Shown here piece after piece: positions 24,320 to 33,304 of a stretch of DNA of 64,000 nucleotides. Each line of letters opens with the position of its first letter. Positions within the stretch are counted from its first letter, which is position 1. The position numbers and the translations under genes are program-made. Source of the stretch: JAUSIF01 sp040901465 (GTDB taxonomy: Bacteria; Pseudomonadota; Alphaproteobacteria; Rhizobiales; Xanthobacteraceae); NCBI GenBank assembly GCA_040901465.1, contig JBBDYN010000002.1, positions 124,001 to 188,000 on the forward strand, in the 5' to 3' direction. The notes below the pieces were generated by a model. It was not told the DNA's origin, did not search any database, and was given only the letters and a program-made list of their open reading frames with translations.

Positions 24320-24783
24320 CATCTTTAAAAATCCGTAATTACTCCCGCCAAATACCGCCTTACGAGGGCCGCCTCTGCCGAAACGCGCCCACGCGTAGGT
24401 CGGGCACGTGCCTGGCTCCCCGCCCAACGGTATCTAGGTCACCGCGCGAAACGCGGCAGGGGCGCGGCAACGGCAACGCCGATTGCCCGATCAGTAGCGA
24501 CGGCCACACCCGGACGCGTGCCTGAATTGGTCAGCGTCCCACCGGCACGGCGTCGCATCGGCGAACGCCGACACGTTCGATTTACTCTACGTCGCCGCGC
24601 CTGCGAACGCCGCCGCTCCTTGACACGCCGGGCCGGAATAACGTCTCCTGACCACGTGGAGCGGATGCTTTATCGCTTGGCGAAATTTCGCAGGCCGGTG
24701 CGGTAGCCCAACAGGTAGTCGCGCCAGGCCGGACATCTGTAATCTGCATCGGAAAGAATCCGAGCTCTCACCGGGAGGAAGAC
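24320..24783. other. 464-bp stretch without a gene, plus leader of the Tat-type binding protein
   Basis: It begins with the right target duplication (24320-24328). The remainder shows no gene that holds up on either strand. The only structured feature is a perfect 12-bp palindrome GCGAAATTTCGC at 24680-24691, about 93 bp before the next start codon. GGGAGGAAG immediately before 24784 is the ribosome site of the following gene. Confidence 0.5.
24680..24691. promoter_or_regulatory. Perfect 12-bp palindrome, candidate operator
   Basis: GCGAAATTTCGC lies in the leader of the solute-binding protein gene at 24784. It is AT-centred and fully symmetric, as expected of a dimer binding site. No matching regulator can be named. 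Confidence 0.25.
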
Positions 24784-26067
24784 ATGATGCACAACACGAA
24801 TCGGCGCAGGTTCTTGTGGCGCTGCGCGGCGGCCCCTGTCGCGCTGGCCATATCGGCCGTGCTGCTTGCGCTGGCGCCTGCGCAGGCTCAGCAGCCGATC
24901 AAGATCGGCTTCAGCATGGCATTGACCGGTCCGCTCGCGGGCGCGGGCCAAGGCGCGTTGCTCGCGATGAAGATCTGGGAAGATGACGTGAACAAGAAGG
25001 GCGGCCTGCTCGGACGCAAGGTCCAGCTCGTATTCTACGATGACAAGAGCATCCCCGCGGAAGTCCCGGGCATCTACACGAAGCTCCTCGACGTCGACAA
25101 GGTCGACATCATGATGGGCCCCTACGCGTCCACGCAGATCGCCCCGGCGACCGCGGTCGCGATTCAGAAGAACAAGCTTCTGATCAGCCTGTTCGGCACC
25201 GGCATCAACGACAATTTCAAGTACCCGCGCTACTTCTCGATGATCCCAACCGGCCCGAGTCCGAGGCCGGCCTTCACCAAGGGCTTCTTCGACATCGCCA
25301 TGGCGCAGAATCCGAAGCCGCAGACGATCGCGATCGCCGCGGCCGATGCCGAGTTCGCCCGTAACGCGCAGGACGGTGCCCGTGAGAACGCCAAGACCGC
25401 CGGCCTCAAGATCGTCTATGACCGCACCTATCCGCCGACCACGACGGACCTTGCGCCGATCGTGCGCGCGATCCAGGCCACCAACCCGGACCTCGTGGTG
25501 GTCTGCTCCTATCCGCTCGACTCGGTCGGCTGGGTCCGCGCGGTCAACGAAATCGGCTTTACGCCGAAGATGATCGGCGGCGCGATGGTCGGCCTGCAGT
25601 TCACCGCGATCAAGCAGCAGCTCGGCCCGTTGCTGAACGGCTGGGTGAACTACGAAACGTGGATCCCGGCGAAGACCATGCAGTATCCGGGCGTCCTCGA
25701 CGTGGTGGCGAAATATCAGGAGCGCGCCAAGACCGAGAAGATCGATCCGCTCGGCTACTACTTGCCGCCCTGGGCCTACGCCTATCTGCAGGTGCTGGAA
25801 CAGGCGGTCACCGCCACAAAGAGCCTCGATGACACCAAGCTCGCCGAGTACCTGCACAAGACTCCGGTCAAGACCATCATGGGCGAAGTGAAATTCGGCC
25901 CGACCGGCGAATGGACCGAGGCGCGGATGCTGCAAGTGCAGTATCAGGGCATCGGCGGTACCGATATCAAAGAGTTCACAGACATGAACAAGCAGCCCGT
26001 TCTTACGCCGTCGAAGTTGTCGACCGGCAAGGTGATCTATCCGTTCGCGGACGCCAAGAAGAAGTGA
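24784..26067 (+). CDS. LivK-type ABC transporter substrate-binding protein with Tat-like signal
   Basis: 427 residues. The N-terminus NRRRFLWRCAAAPVALAIS has the twin-arginine pattern (RRRFLW) followed by a hydrophobic segment and the cleavage site AQAQ, so export of a folded protein by Tat is likely. The mature part is a type I binding fold beginning IKIGFSMALTGPLAGAGQGA, with VQLVFYDDKS and MGPYASTQIAPA after it. A GGGAGGAAG site precedes the ATG. No permease or ATPase gene adjoins it. The minus-strand liv operon at 34353-37634 lacks a binding protein and could be its partner, which is an inference only. Confidence 0.88.
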   Translation: MMHNTNRRRFLWRCAAAPVALAISAVLLALAPAQAQQPIKIGFSMALTGPLAGAGQGALLAMKIWEDDVNKKGGLLGRKVQLVFYDDKSIPAEVPGIYTKLLDVDKVDIMMGPYASTQIAPATAVAIQKNKLLISLFGTGINDNFKYPRYFSMIPTGPSPRPAFTKGFFDIAMAQNPKPQTIAIAAADAEFARNAQDGARENAKTAGLKIVYDRTYPPTTTDLAPIVRAIQATNPDLVVVCSYPLDSVGWVRAVNEIGFTPKMIGGAMVGLQFTAIKQQLGPLLNGWVNYETWIPAKTMQYPGVLDVVAKYQERAKTEKIDPLGYYLPPWAYAYLQVLEQAVTATKSLDDTKLAEYLHKTPVKTIMGEVKFGPTGEWTEARMLQVQYQGIGGTDIKEFTDMNKQPVLTPSKLSTGKVIYPFADAKKK

Positions 26068-26196
26068 TCGATCGGCATCGCGTCGCGCCGCATCCGGCGG
26101 CGCGGTCGGTGCCGGAAATTTTCGCGCAGGCCGGGTGGCGACGCCCGGCCTGCGTTTCGTTTTGGGATCACGCGAGTCCTGAGCGCCCAAGTTCGA

Positions 26197-26829
26197 TGTG
26201 ACGCTGACCTTCGACAACGGACCCGAGCCGGAGGTGACGCCTTCGGTCTGGATATCCTTGCGCGGCAATCGGTCCCGGCCACTTTCTTTGTTCTGGGCCA
26301 CAAGCTCGCGACGCCGGATGGTCGGAAACTCGCCGAGCGCGCGCACGCCGAAGGTCACTGGATCCGCAATCACACTTGGAACCACACGACGCCGCTTGGA
26401 TTGCTGGATGATCCCGGCGCGCCGGAAGCGGAGATTGGCCGGACGCAGATCGAGTTGGGCGCGCTCGCGCACTCGCGTCGTTTCTTCCGCCCGTTCGGCG
26501 AAGGTGGCCGCCTCGACCGGCGGCTGCTCAGCCCCGCCGCCGTCGAGTTGCTCGTCCACGGCGGATTCACCTGCGTCCTGTGGACCGCGATCCCGCGCGA
26601 CTGGGAGGGCGCCGACGGTTGGCTCGAGCGCGCGTTCGCGCAGATTTGCGCGTAATCTTGGAGCTTGATGGTGCTGCACGACCTGCCGACCGGCGCGATG
26701 CGCCATCTCGATCGCTTCATCGAGACCGTGCGGCTGGAACGGGGCCGTTCCGCCAGGACTTCCCGCCCGATTGCGTACCCATCGTTGACGGCGAGTTCGT
26801 CCGGCCGGTCGAACCCTACGTCACGCAAC
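26197..26829 (+). pseudogene. Broken polysaccharide deacetylase (NodB family)
   Basis: Pieces of one protein appear in successive frames. VTLTFDNGPEPEVTP at 26198 onward is the NodB first motif (TFDDGP-like). After a shift near 26245 the frame continues as LDILARQSVPATFFVLGHKL and IRNHTWNHTTP, the metal-binding H-x3-H motif, then RRFFRPFGEGG and TCVLWTAIPRDWEG. A stop occurs at 26653-26655. The coding sense then resumes as LMVLHDLPTGAMRHLDRF and, after another shift near 26740, as FRQDFPPDCVPIVDGEF. At least two frameshifts and a stop mean no functional enzyme. Intact relatives remove N-acetyl groups from polysaccharides. Confidence 0.8.
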
Positions 26830-27099
26830 TCGACGGCAAAAAACGCCCCGCCCGCGAGCGCGCTAAGCAGTTTGGGCCTATGCCCACGAAATACCCCGTC
26901 GGTCTGGCCGAGTCCCCGCATGGACTCATATCTGCTGCAGCGCATATATTGATATTACCGCAAAGAATCAACATATAAGCGCTTGGGAAACAGCCCATTA
27001 TGATTCCCACTTCAATAGTGGGCAGTGTCCATGTTGACGTCTAACGTCATGGCCCCTAGTTTTCGGCCTTGGCGGCATCGCTCGCCCAGGCATCGGCAC

Positions 27100-28509
27100 A
27101 TGAACACCGAGCAGCTTTTGGAAGAAATCTCCACCTTTTGCCGCCGCGCCGGCATGGCCGAGTCCACCTTCGGACGCCGCGTCGTGAACGACGGCAAGCT
27201 CGTGCAGCGCCTGCGTCACGGCGGCCGCATCACGACCGACACGCTCGATCGCATTCGTTCCTTCCTCTCGGTGCACCCGAACGGCGCGCCGGTGGCTTCG
27301 CAATCTCCGATCAACGCACGAGCGAATTCCACCTTGCACGAAATTTCGCGCGTCCAGCCCGCCGCCCAGGTCGGAAACGGGAAGAATCCGCAGCACAATT
27401 TCCGGTTCTTCGACAACCGGCAGAAGTATCTTCTGTTCGTGAATACCTGCAGCGAGAAGCAGGTCGTGGCCGGCCGCGTCGCCCTCGAGCTTGCGAACAT
27501 TCATCCGCGCCCGCCGGCGGTCCGCCTGTTCGACGCGGGCGTCGGCGACGGTACCGTGCTCTCGCGCACGCTGCGCGCCATGCACCGGCGCTTTACGAAC
27601 ATGCCGTTCTACGTCGCGGGTAAGGAGATCAGCCTCGAAGACGTGCGGCTCACGCTCGACAAGATGCCTGATCGCCTGTTCGAGCATCCCGCGACCGTCT
27701 TCGTGCTGACCAACATGTATTATTCCGAGGCGCCGTCGCTGACCGTAAGGTCGCCGGCCGCCGCCAACAGCATGGTCTGGCACGAGGTTGCGCTCACCGG
27801 AAACACCTCGCGCGAATTCGAGGAGCAGATTGCCGAGCTGCAGCCGTTCCTGATCGACAATTGGAAGGCGCGCGTAAGCGAGAAGACTGGCAATCCGATG
27901 TACGAACGCCCGGTGGCGCTCGTGCTCTACCGCGACGATCACCGCTTCCTGCTCGATCCGATCATCCCGCATCCGGGCCGCGCCGAAGCGAATTTCGATC
28001 TGGTGATTGCCTCACAGCCTTATCGCGCGCGCTCCTCGACCGAGTTCAAGGCGAAGAAGGTGGTTGCCCCGCTCGCCCGTTCGCTCCGCCCGGGCGGCCG
28101 GCTCATTGCCATCCATTCCCATGGCAACGACCCCGGCATGGAGATCATCCGCAAGGTATGGCCGGGCGAGAGCCCGTTCGTGAGCGACCGCCACGCGATC
28201 TTGCGCGCGGTGAAGCAGGAGCTCGGGGCCGCCGGCCGCGATCTCAATTTCAACGCCTACGCCGACAACCGTTCGATCTTCCAATACAAGCTCGAAATGC
28301 TACCGAACGAGGTGACCGGCCCGCTCGGCACCTCGACGCTTTTCGCCGCCTGGAACGCCGCCGTTTATGTCGCCCAGATCGAAGACGATCGGTTGACCGA
28401 TGCCGTCAAGGACGGCACCTATCTGGATGCCACCAGCGACGTTCTGAGGACGCACGGTGGCCTCTGGTTCAACGACGAATCCTACGTCATCTCGCGGCAG
28501 CGCGACTGA
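27100..28509 (+). CDS. SAM-dependent methyltransferase-like protein with N-terminal HTH-like region
   Basis: 469 residues from the ATG at 27100; in-frame starts at 27025, 27031 and 27049 exist, and none has a good ribosome site. The first 65 residues (STFGRRVVNDGKLVQRLRHG) follow a small helix-turn-helix-like pattern common in Alphaproteobacteria. After a linker, RLFDAGVGDGTVLSR near residue 147 is SAM motif I, and the core continues to FDLVIASQPYRARS and LRPGGRLIAIHSHGND, where the latter is the usual post-motif III strand. The substrate is unknown. The gene lies 161 bp upstream of ahcY, which removes S-adenosylhomocysteine, the by-product of methyl transfer. Confidence 0.75.
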   Translation: MNTEQLLEEISTFCRRAGMAESTFGRRVVNDGKLVQRLRHGGRITTDTLDRIRSFLSVHPNGAPVASQSPINARANSTLHEISRVQPAAQVGNGKNPQHNFRFFDNRQKYLLFVNTCSEKQVVAGRVALELANIHPRPPAVRLFDAGVGDGTVLSRTLRAMHRRFTNMPFYVAGKEISLEDVRLTLDKMPDRLFEHPATVFVLTNMYYSEAPSLTVRSPAAANSMVWHEVALTGNTSREFEEQIAELQPFLIDNWKARVSEKTGNPMYERPVALVLYRDDHRFLLDPIIPHPGRAEANFDLVIASQPYRARSSTEFKAKKVVAPLARSLRPGGRLIAIHSHGNDPGMEIIRKVWPGESPFVSDRHAILRAVKQELGAAGRDLNFNAYADNRSIFQYKLEMLPNEVTGPLGTSTLFAAWNAAVYVAQIEDDRLTDAVKDGTYLDATSDVLRTHGGLWFNDESYVISRQRD

Positions 28510-28670
28510 GCGTCGCGCATCGCGAGGGCATGCCAAACGAGAAATGCGGGAGGTAGACTGCTTCGCCGGCGATGCGAATTCGGACGCCTGTTAAGCCGGG
28601 TTTGCGATCGCGGCTACGAAGCCTAGTTTATGGGCGCCTCCCGCGCCAATCCAACCGATAAGAGAAGGTC

Positions 28671-30098
28671 ATGACCGCAGCACAGAAAGCGAAGGCGATC
28701 GCCGCGACCGATTATATCGTCAAGGACATCGGCCTCGCCGATTGGGGCCGCAAGGAAATCGCGATCGCCGAGACCGAGATGCCCGGCCTCATGGCCACGC
28801 GTGAGGAGTACGGCCCGAAACAGCCGTTGAAAGGTGCGCGCGTCGCCGGCTCCCTGCACATGACGATTCAGACCGCGGTCTTGATCGAGACGCTGAAGGC
28901 GCTTGGCGCCGCCGTGCGCTGGGCTTCCTGCAATATTTACTCGACTCAGGACCATGCGGCCGCGGCGGTTGCCGCGGGCGGCACCCCCGTATTCGCGGTC
29001 AAAGGCGAAAACCTCGAGGACTACTGGGATTACCAGATCAAGATTTTCGAGTGGGGCGACGGCGGTACGCCCAACATGATCCTCGACGACGGCGGCGACG
29101 CGACCATGCTTATCCACTTGGGCTTGCGCGCTGAAAAAGGCGACACCGCCTTCCTCGCGAAGCCGGGCAACGAGGAAGAGGAAATCCTCTTCGCCGTCAT
29201 CAAGAAGCGCCTCAAGGAAAAGCCGGGCTGGTTCAAGAAGAACGCGGACGGCATCCGCGGCGTGACCGAGGAGACCACGACCGGCGTGCATCGCCTCTAC
29301 GAGATGCAAAAGAAGGGCACGCTCCTCTGGCCCGCGATCAACGTCAACGACAGCGTCACCAAGTCGAAGTTCGACAATCTTTATGGCTGCCGCGAGTCGC
29401 TCGTCGACGGCATCCGCCGCGGAACCGACGTCATGATGGCGGGCAAGGTCGCCATGGTCGCGGGCTTCGGCGATGTCGGCAAGGGCTCAGCTGCATCGCT
29501 GCGCCAGGCCGGCTGCCGCGTGCTTGTGTCCGAGATCGACCCGATCTGCGCGTTGCAGGCGGCGATGGAGGGCTACGAGGTCACCACCATGGATGACGCC
29601 GCCGGGCGCGCCGACATCTTCGTGACCGCGACCGGCAATGTCGACGTCATCACCGTCGACCACATGCGCGCCATGAAGGACCGGGCGATCGTCTGCAATA
29701 TCGGTCACTTCGATTCCGAAATTCAGGTGAACGCGCTCAAGAACTTCAAATGGGACAATATCAAGCCGCAGGTCGACGAGATCGAGTTCCCGGACGGAAA
29801 ACGCATCATCCTCCTGTCCGAAGGCCGACTCGTGAATCTCGGCAATGCCATGGGCCATCCGAGCTTTGTCATGTCGTCGAGCTTCACAAATCAGACGCTC
29901 GCGCAGATCGAGCTCTTCACCAACCAGGGCAAGTACGAGAAGAAGGTCTACGTCCTGCCGAAGCATCTCGACGAGAAGGTCGCGCGCCTGCACCTCGACA
30001 AGATCGGCGCCAAGCTCACCAAAATGTCGCCGAAGCAGTCTGAATATATCGGCGTCCCGGCGCACGGACCCTTCAAGCCGGACCACTACAGGTACTAA
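28671..30098 (+). CDS. ahcY: Adenosylhomocysteinase
   Basis: 475 residues, normal for the bacterial long form. It cleaves S-adenosylhomocysteine to adenosine and homocysteine with tightly bound NAD in the cytoplasm, relieving product inhibition of methyltransferases. Motifs are SLHMTIQTAVLIETL with the substrate loop CNIYSTQDHAAAA near residue 85, the insert loop region WDYQIKIFEWGDGG, TKSKFDNLYGCRESL with the catalytic Lys, the NAD site VAGFGDVGKGSAASL near residue 262 and the C-terminal KPDHYRY ending expected for the tetramer. The ATG has GAGAAGG upstream. An MTHFR-like gene follows after 2 bp, forming an operon. No SAH riboswitch was recognised in the leader. Confidence 0.97.
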   Translation: MTAAQKAKAIAATDYIVKDIGLADWGRKEIAIAETEMPGLMATREEYGPKQPLKGARVAGSLHMTIQTAVLIETLKALGAAVRWASCNIYSTQDHAAAAVAAGGTPVFAVKGENLEDYWDYQIKIFEWGDGGTPNMILDDGGDATMLIHLGLRAEKGDTAFLAKPGNEEEEILFAVIKKRLKEKPGWFKKNADGIRGVTEETTTGVHRLYEMQKKGTLLWPAINVNDSVTKSKFDNLYGCRESLVDGIRRGTDVMMAGKVAMVAGFGDVGKGSAASLRQAGCRVLVSEIDPICALQAAMEGYEVTTMDDAAGRADIFVTATGNVDVITVDHMRAMKDRAIVCNIGHFDSEIQVNALKNFKWDNIKPQVDEIEFPDGKRIILLSEGRLVNLGNAMGHPSFVMSSSFTNQTLAQIELFTNQGKYEKKVYVLPKHLDEKVARLHLDKIGAKLTKMSPKQSEYIGVPAHGPFKPDHYRY

Positions 30099-30100
30099 AA

Positions 30101-31033
30101 GTGCAGGATCGAGCCACGCAACCTGCCGCGGGCCGGGCCGGCGCCGCGCCTGCGGCGGACAATATCGTCCGCGCGGTGAACGGCTTCTCGCTAGAAGCGA
30201 CGTTTCCCGATCAGGCTGAGCTAGATGCGCTGAAAGCATCGATTCCCGCCAGCACGCACGTTTATCTGAGCTGTCCGCCGAACCAGTTGCCGGAGCGCCT
30301 CGTGGAATATGCGAGCGCAGTGCGCGCGAGCGGCTTTGAGCCGGTGCCGCATCTGACCGCGCGCGCTTATATCGACGCCGCCCACGCCGGGCGAGTGCTT
30401 GCGCGCCTCAACGGCGAGGCCGGGGTGACCTGCGCGCTTGTGATCGCCGGCGACCGCGACGCGCCGGTGGGCATGTTTGCCGGCGCCCTCGACCTGATCG
30501 AAAGCGAAGTTCTGCAAAGGAACGGCATCCGCGAGATCGGCATTTCCGGCTATCCCGACGGGCACCCGAAGATCGACGACGCGACGCTCGCGCGCGTGTT
30601 GATGCAGAAGCTCGACGCTGCGGCAAGACAAAATCTCGCCGTGCACATCGCGACGCAATTCTGCTTCGACGCCGAGCCGATCCTGAATTGGTTGCGCTGG
30701 CTGCGCGGCGAGGGCGTCGGCGTTCCTGTTCGCATCGGCGTCGCCGGCCCGACCAGCATGCGCGCGCTCATGCGTTACGCGCTCCGCTGCGGCGTGCGCG
30801 CGTCGCTGAAGGGAATGCTGAATCCCAAGGCGATGCAGTTGCTCGGCGAGGCGGCGCCGGACGGAATCATTCGTGCGCTGAGCGAGGCGGAGGACAGCGC
30901 CCGGTTGGGCCCGCTCGCCGTACATTTCTTTTCCTTCGGCGGCCTCGCCGCCACCGCTGAATGGGCGATGGGCGCCGCGCGCGGCCACGTCGAGTTCACG
31001 CCGCAAGGCTTCCGGGTGCTTCGCAAGGCCTGA
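30101..31033 (+). CDS. Methylenetetrahydrofolate reductase-like protein
   Basis: 310 residues starting at a GTG 3 bases after the ahcY stop. The MTHFR TIM-barrel landmarks are LSCPPN near residue 52, PHLTARAYID near residue 84, LVIAGDRDAPVG near residue 112, GISGYPDGHP near residue 146 and HIATQFCFDAEPIL near residue 182, the last two being folate/FAD contacts. This family reduces methylene-THF to methyl-THF with FAD. The N-terminal glutamate region of classical MetF is altered, so a divergent MTHFR or a one-carbon catabolic variant is possible. Its co-location with ahcY suggests homocysteine remethylation or one-carbon flow. Confidence 0.82.
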   Translation: MQDRATQPAAGRAGAAPAADNIVRAVNGFSLEATFPDQAELDALKASIPASTHVYLSCPPNQLPERLVEYASAVRASGFEPVPHLTARAYIDAAHAGRVLARLNGEAGVTCALVIAGDRDAPVGMFAGALDLIESEVLQRNGIREIGISGYPDGHPKIDDATLARVLMQKLDAAARQNLAVHIATQFCFDAEPILNWLRWLRGEGVGVPVRIGVAGPTSMRALMRYALRCGVRASLKGMLNPKAMQLLGEAAPDGIIRALSEAEDSARLGPLAVHFFSFGGLAATAEWAMGAARGHVEFTPQGFRVLRKA

Positions 31034-31255
31034 ATGACGGCGCCGCACGGTCCTCCTCCGTGCGCGATTCGATTTCCGCCGAAAGTCAAACCGGGGCAGG
31101 GTTGCCTCATCCACCCGATTGCAGCACTCTGCCCACCGTCGACGAAAGCTCCTTGCCGCCGGTGGGCAGGGCGAAACAATTATCACGTCGAATTTCCTGT
31201 GAATGCGGGAAAGACCGCCGATTACGCACGAAGCCGGCGGCCAGGGGAGGGGGAG

Positions 31256-33286
31256 TTGGCAAACGGCGAGCGCAAGCCTCCGTCGCAATCGGATTCCGAT
31301 GCAATCGCGCCCGAGGCGCTGAGCAAGGCCGAGGCCTATGTCGAGGCCGAGGAGGGCGTGGCCAACCGGTTGTCCGGTTGGCCGGGCTATATCGTCACTT
31401 CGATCGCCGTCGCCATGACGGCGTTTCATCTCTACGCTGTATACGACATCGTCCCGACGCAACAACTTCGCTATACGCACGTCGCCTTCGTGATGATGTT
31501 GGCGTTCCTGCTTCACCCGATGGCGCAGCGCTATCGCGACCGGATTCGCTGGTGGGACGTACTCGCCGGGCTCACCGCGGTCGGCATCCTCATCTACGCG
31601 ATCATGGGCGGTGACGATTTCACCGACCGCGCCACGCTGCCAACACATCTCGATACCGTGCTCGGCGTCGTCTTCGTCGTGCTGCTGTTGGAGGCGGCGC
31701 GTCGCACGACCGGCGCGATCATGCCGGTTATTGCGCTCCTGTTCATCGCTTATGCAATGGCGGGGCCGTACTTGCCCGAGCCCTGGACTCATCGCGGCTA
31801 CGATCTCTTGCGCCTCGTCGGACATCTCTTCATCACGCTCGAGGGAATCTTCGGCGTTCCGGTCGACGTGTCCGCTACGCTCATCGTCTTGTTCACGATC
31901 TACGGCGCATTCCTTGCGCATTCGGGCGCCGGAAAGTTCTTCATCGATTTTGCGCTCGCGGCGATGGGCGGAAGGCACAACAGCGCCGGCCGCGCCGTCG
32001 TCCTCTCTTCCTTTCTGCTCGGCGGGCCGTCGGGTTCAGGCGTCGCGACGACCGTGATGGTGGGCACGGTCGCCTATCCGATGATGAAGAAGGCCGGGTT
32101 TCGCCCCGATGCCGCGGGCGGGCTGCTCGCGGCCGGTGGGCTCGGCGCCATCATCTCGCCGCCGGTGCTCGGCGCCGCCGCCTTCCTGATCGCCGAGTTC
32201 CTGAAGATCAGCTATCTCGATGTCATCTGGATGGCGCTCATTCCGACCTGTCTCTACTACCTGTCGCTTTTCTTCATGGTCGAGATCGATTCGCGCCGGT
32301 TCGGTGCGCACGACGTGATCTTCAAGCCGGAAATGCCGCTCTGGCAGATGACGCGGCGTTACGGCTTCCATTTCGTTTCGCTGATTGCCGTCGTCCTGTT
32401 CATGGTGGTCGGCTATTCGCCCATGACCTCGGTGTTCTATTCGATCCTGCTTGCGTTCGCGATGAGCTTCCTTACGCGCGAAACCGCGCTCTATCCGAGA
32501 AAGCTCGTACGCGCGATGGCCGACGGATCGATCGGCGTCCTCAGCGCGGCCACGACCTGCGCCGCCGCCGGCATCATCGTCGGCGTCGTCACGCTGACCG
32601 GTCTCGGCCTCAAATTCTCGGCGATCGTGATTGCCTATGCCGGCGGTAGCCTCGTGCTGACCGCGCTCTACACGGCGCTGATCGTCTGGATCATCGGACT
32701 TGCCGTGCCGGTGACCGCGTCCTACATCATCTGCGCGGTAATCGCGGCGCCCGCCCTGATCAAGCTCGGCGTTCCGGATTACGCCGCGCACATGTTCATC
32801 TTCTACTATGCCGTATTGTCGGAGGTGTCGCCGCCGACAGCGCTCTCCTGCTTCGCCGCCGCGGCAATCACCGGCGCCGATCCCTATCGGACCACGTTCC
32901 AGGCGTGGAAATATACCTTGCCCGCGTTCCTTGTTCCGTTCGTGTTCGTGCTCGACCCGCAGGGGATCGGGCTGCTGATGAAGCTGCCGAAGGACGGTTC
33001 CACCTGGGACATCGTCTGGATTACGTTCAAGACCGGCGCCGGATTGGTCGCCTTCGCCGCGGCGGCGCAGAACTGGGCGGTCCGGCGCAACACGCAGCTG
33101 GAGCGCGTGCTGCTGGTGCTCGCCGGCCTTCTGCTCGTGTTTCCGAGTCTGATCGATGTTCCCCTCGAAGCGGTTGCCGGCGTTGATATTCCCGGGCCGG
33201 GCCTGATCGGATTGGCGATTGCCGTCGCCGTCATATTGATGCAGAAAATGGGGCCAAGCGCGCCGGCGGCCCCGGGGCAAAAGTAA
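31256..33286 (+). CDS. TRAP transporter fused permease (DctQM fusion, TAXI type)
   Basis: 676 residues if started at the TTG at 31256, which has an AGGGGAGGGGG site just upstream; the reading frame is open further to 31034, but that part looks non-coding. It is a large membrane protein with about 16-17 segments: an N-terminal DctQ-like part and a DctM-like part with GGPSGSGVATTVMVG near residue 262, LGAIISPPVLGAAAF near residue 298 and LSEVSPPTALSCFAAAA near residue 521. It imports an organic anion driven by an ion gradient, with the TAXI binding protein that follows 18 bp later. The substrate is not predictable. Confidence 0.9.
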   Translation: MANGERKPPSQSDSDAIAPEALSKAEAYVEAEEGVANRLSGWPGYIVTSIAVAMTAFHLYAVYDIVPTQQLRYTHVAFVMMLAFLLHPMAQRYRDRIRWWDVLAGLTAVGILIYAIMGGDDFTDRATLPTHLDTVLGVVFVVLLLEAARRTTGAIMPVIALLFIAYAMAGPYLPEPWTHRGYDLLRLVGHLFITLEGIFGVPVDVSATLIVLFTIYGAFLAHSGAGKFFIDFALAAMGGRHNSAGRAVVLSSFLLGGPSGSGVATTVMVGTVAYPMMKKAGFRPDAAGGLLAAGGLGAIISPPVLGAAAFLIAEFLKISYLDVIWMALIPTCLYYLSLFFMVEIDSRRFGAHDVIFKPEMPLWQMTRRYGFHFVSLIAVVLFMVVGYSPMTSVFYSILLAFAMSFLTRETALYPRKLVRAMADGSIGVLSAATTCAAAGIIVGVVTLTGLGLKFSAIVIAYAGGSLVLTALYTALIVWIIGLAVPVTASYIICAVIAAPALIKLGVPDYAAHMFIFYYAVLSEVSPPTALSCFAAAAITGADPYRTTFQAWKYTLPAFLVPFVFVLDPQGIGLLMKLPKDGSTWDIVWITFKTGAGLVAFAAAAQNWAVRRNTQLERVLLVLAGLLLVFPSLIDVPLEAVAGVDIPGPGLIGLAIAVAVILMQKMGPSAPAAPGQK

Positions 33287-33304
33287 CGATAGGGAGGAAA
33301 GCAA

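Noticed and set aside
24670..26706. Long open frame (678 codons) on the minus strand
   Set aside because: It is antisense to the Tat-exported binding protein, has a composition typical of GC-rich shadow frames (many R, A, D, H) and shows no domain.
28510..28670. SAH riboswitch ahead of ahcY
   Set aside because: The leader was read for the GAGGAGCGCUGCAAC-type core and the paired CCAGGCUCGG-type segment of the SAH riboswitch; neither is present.
30221..31978. Long minus-strand frame opposite the MTHFR-like and TRAP genes
   Set aside because: It is antisense to two well-supported genes, crosses their junction and has no recognisable motif.
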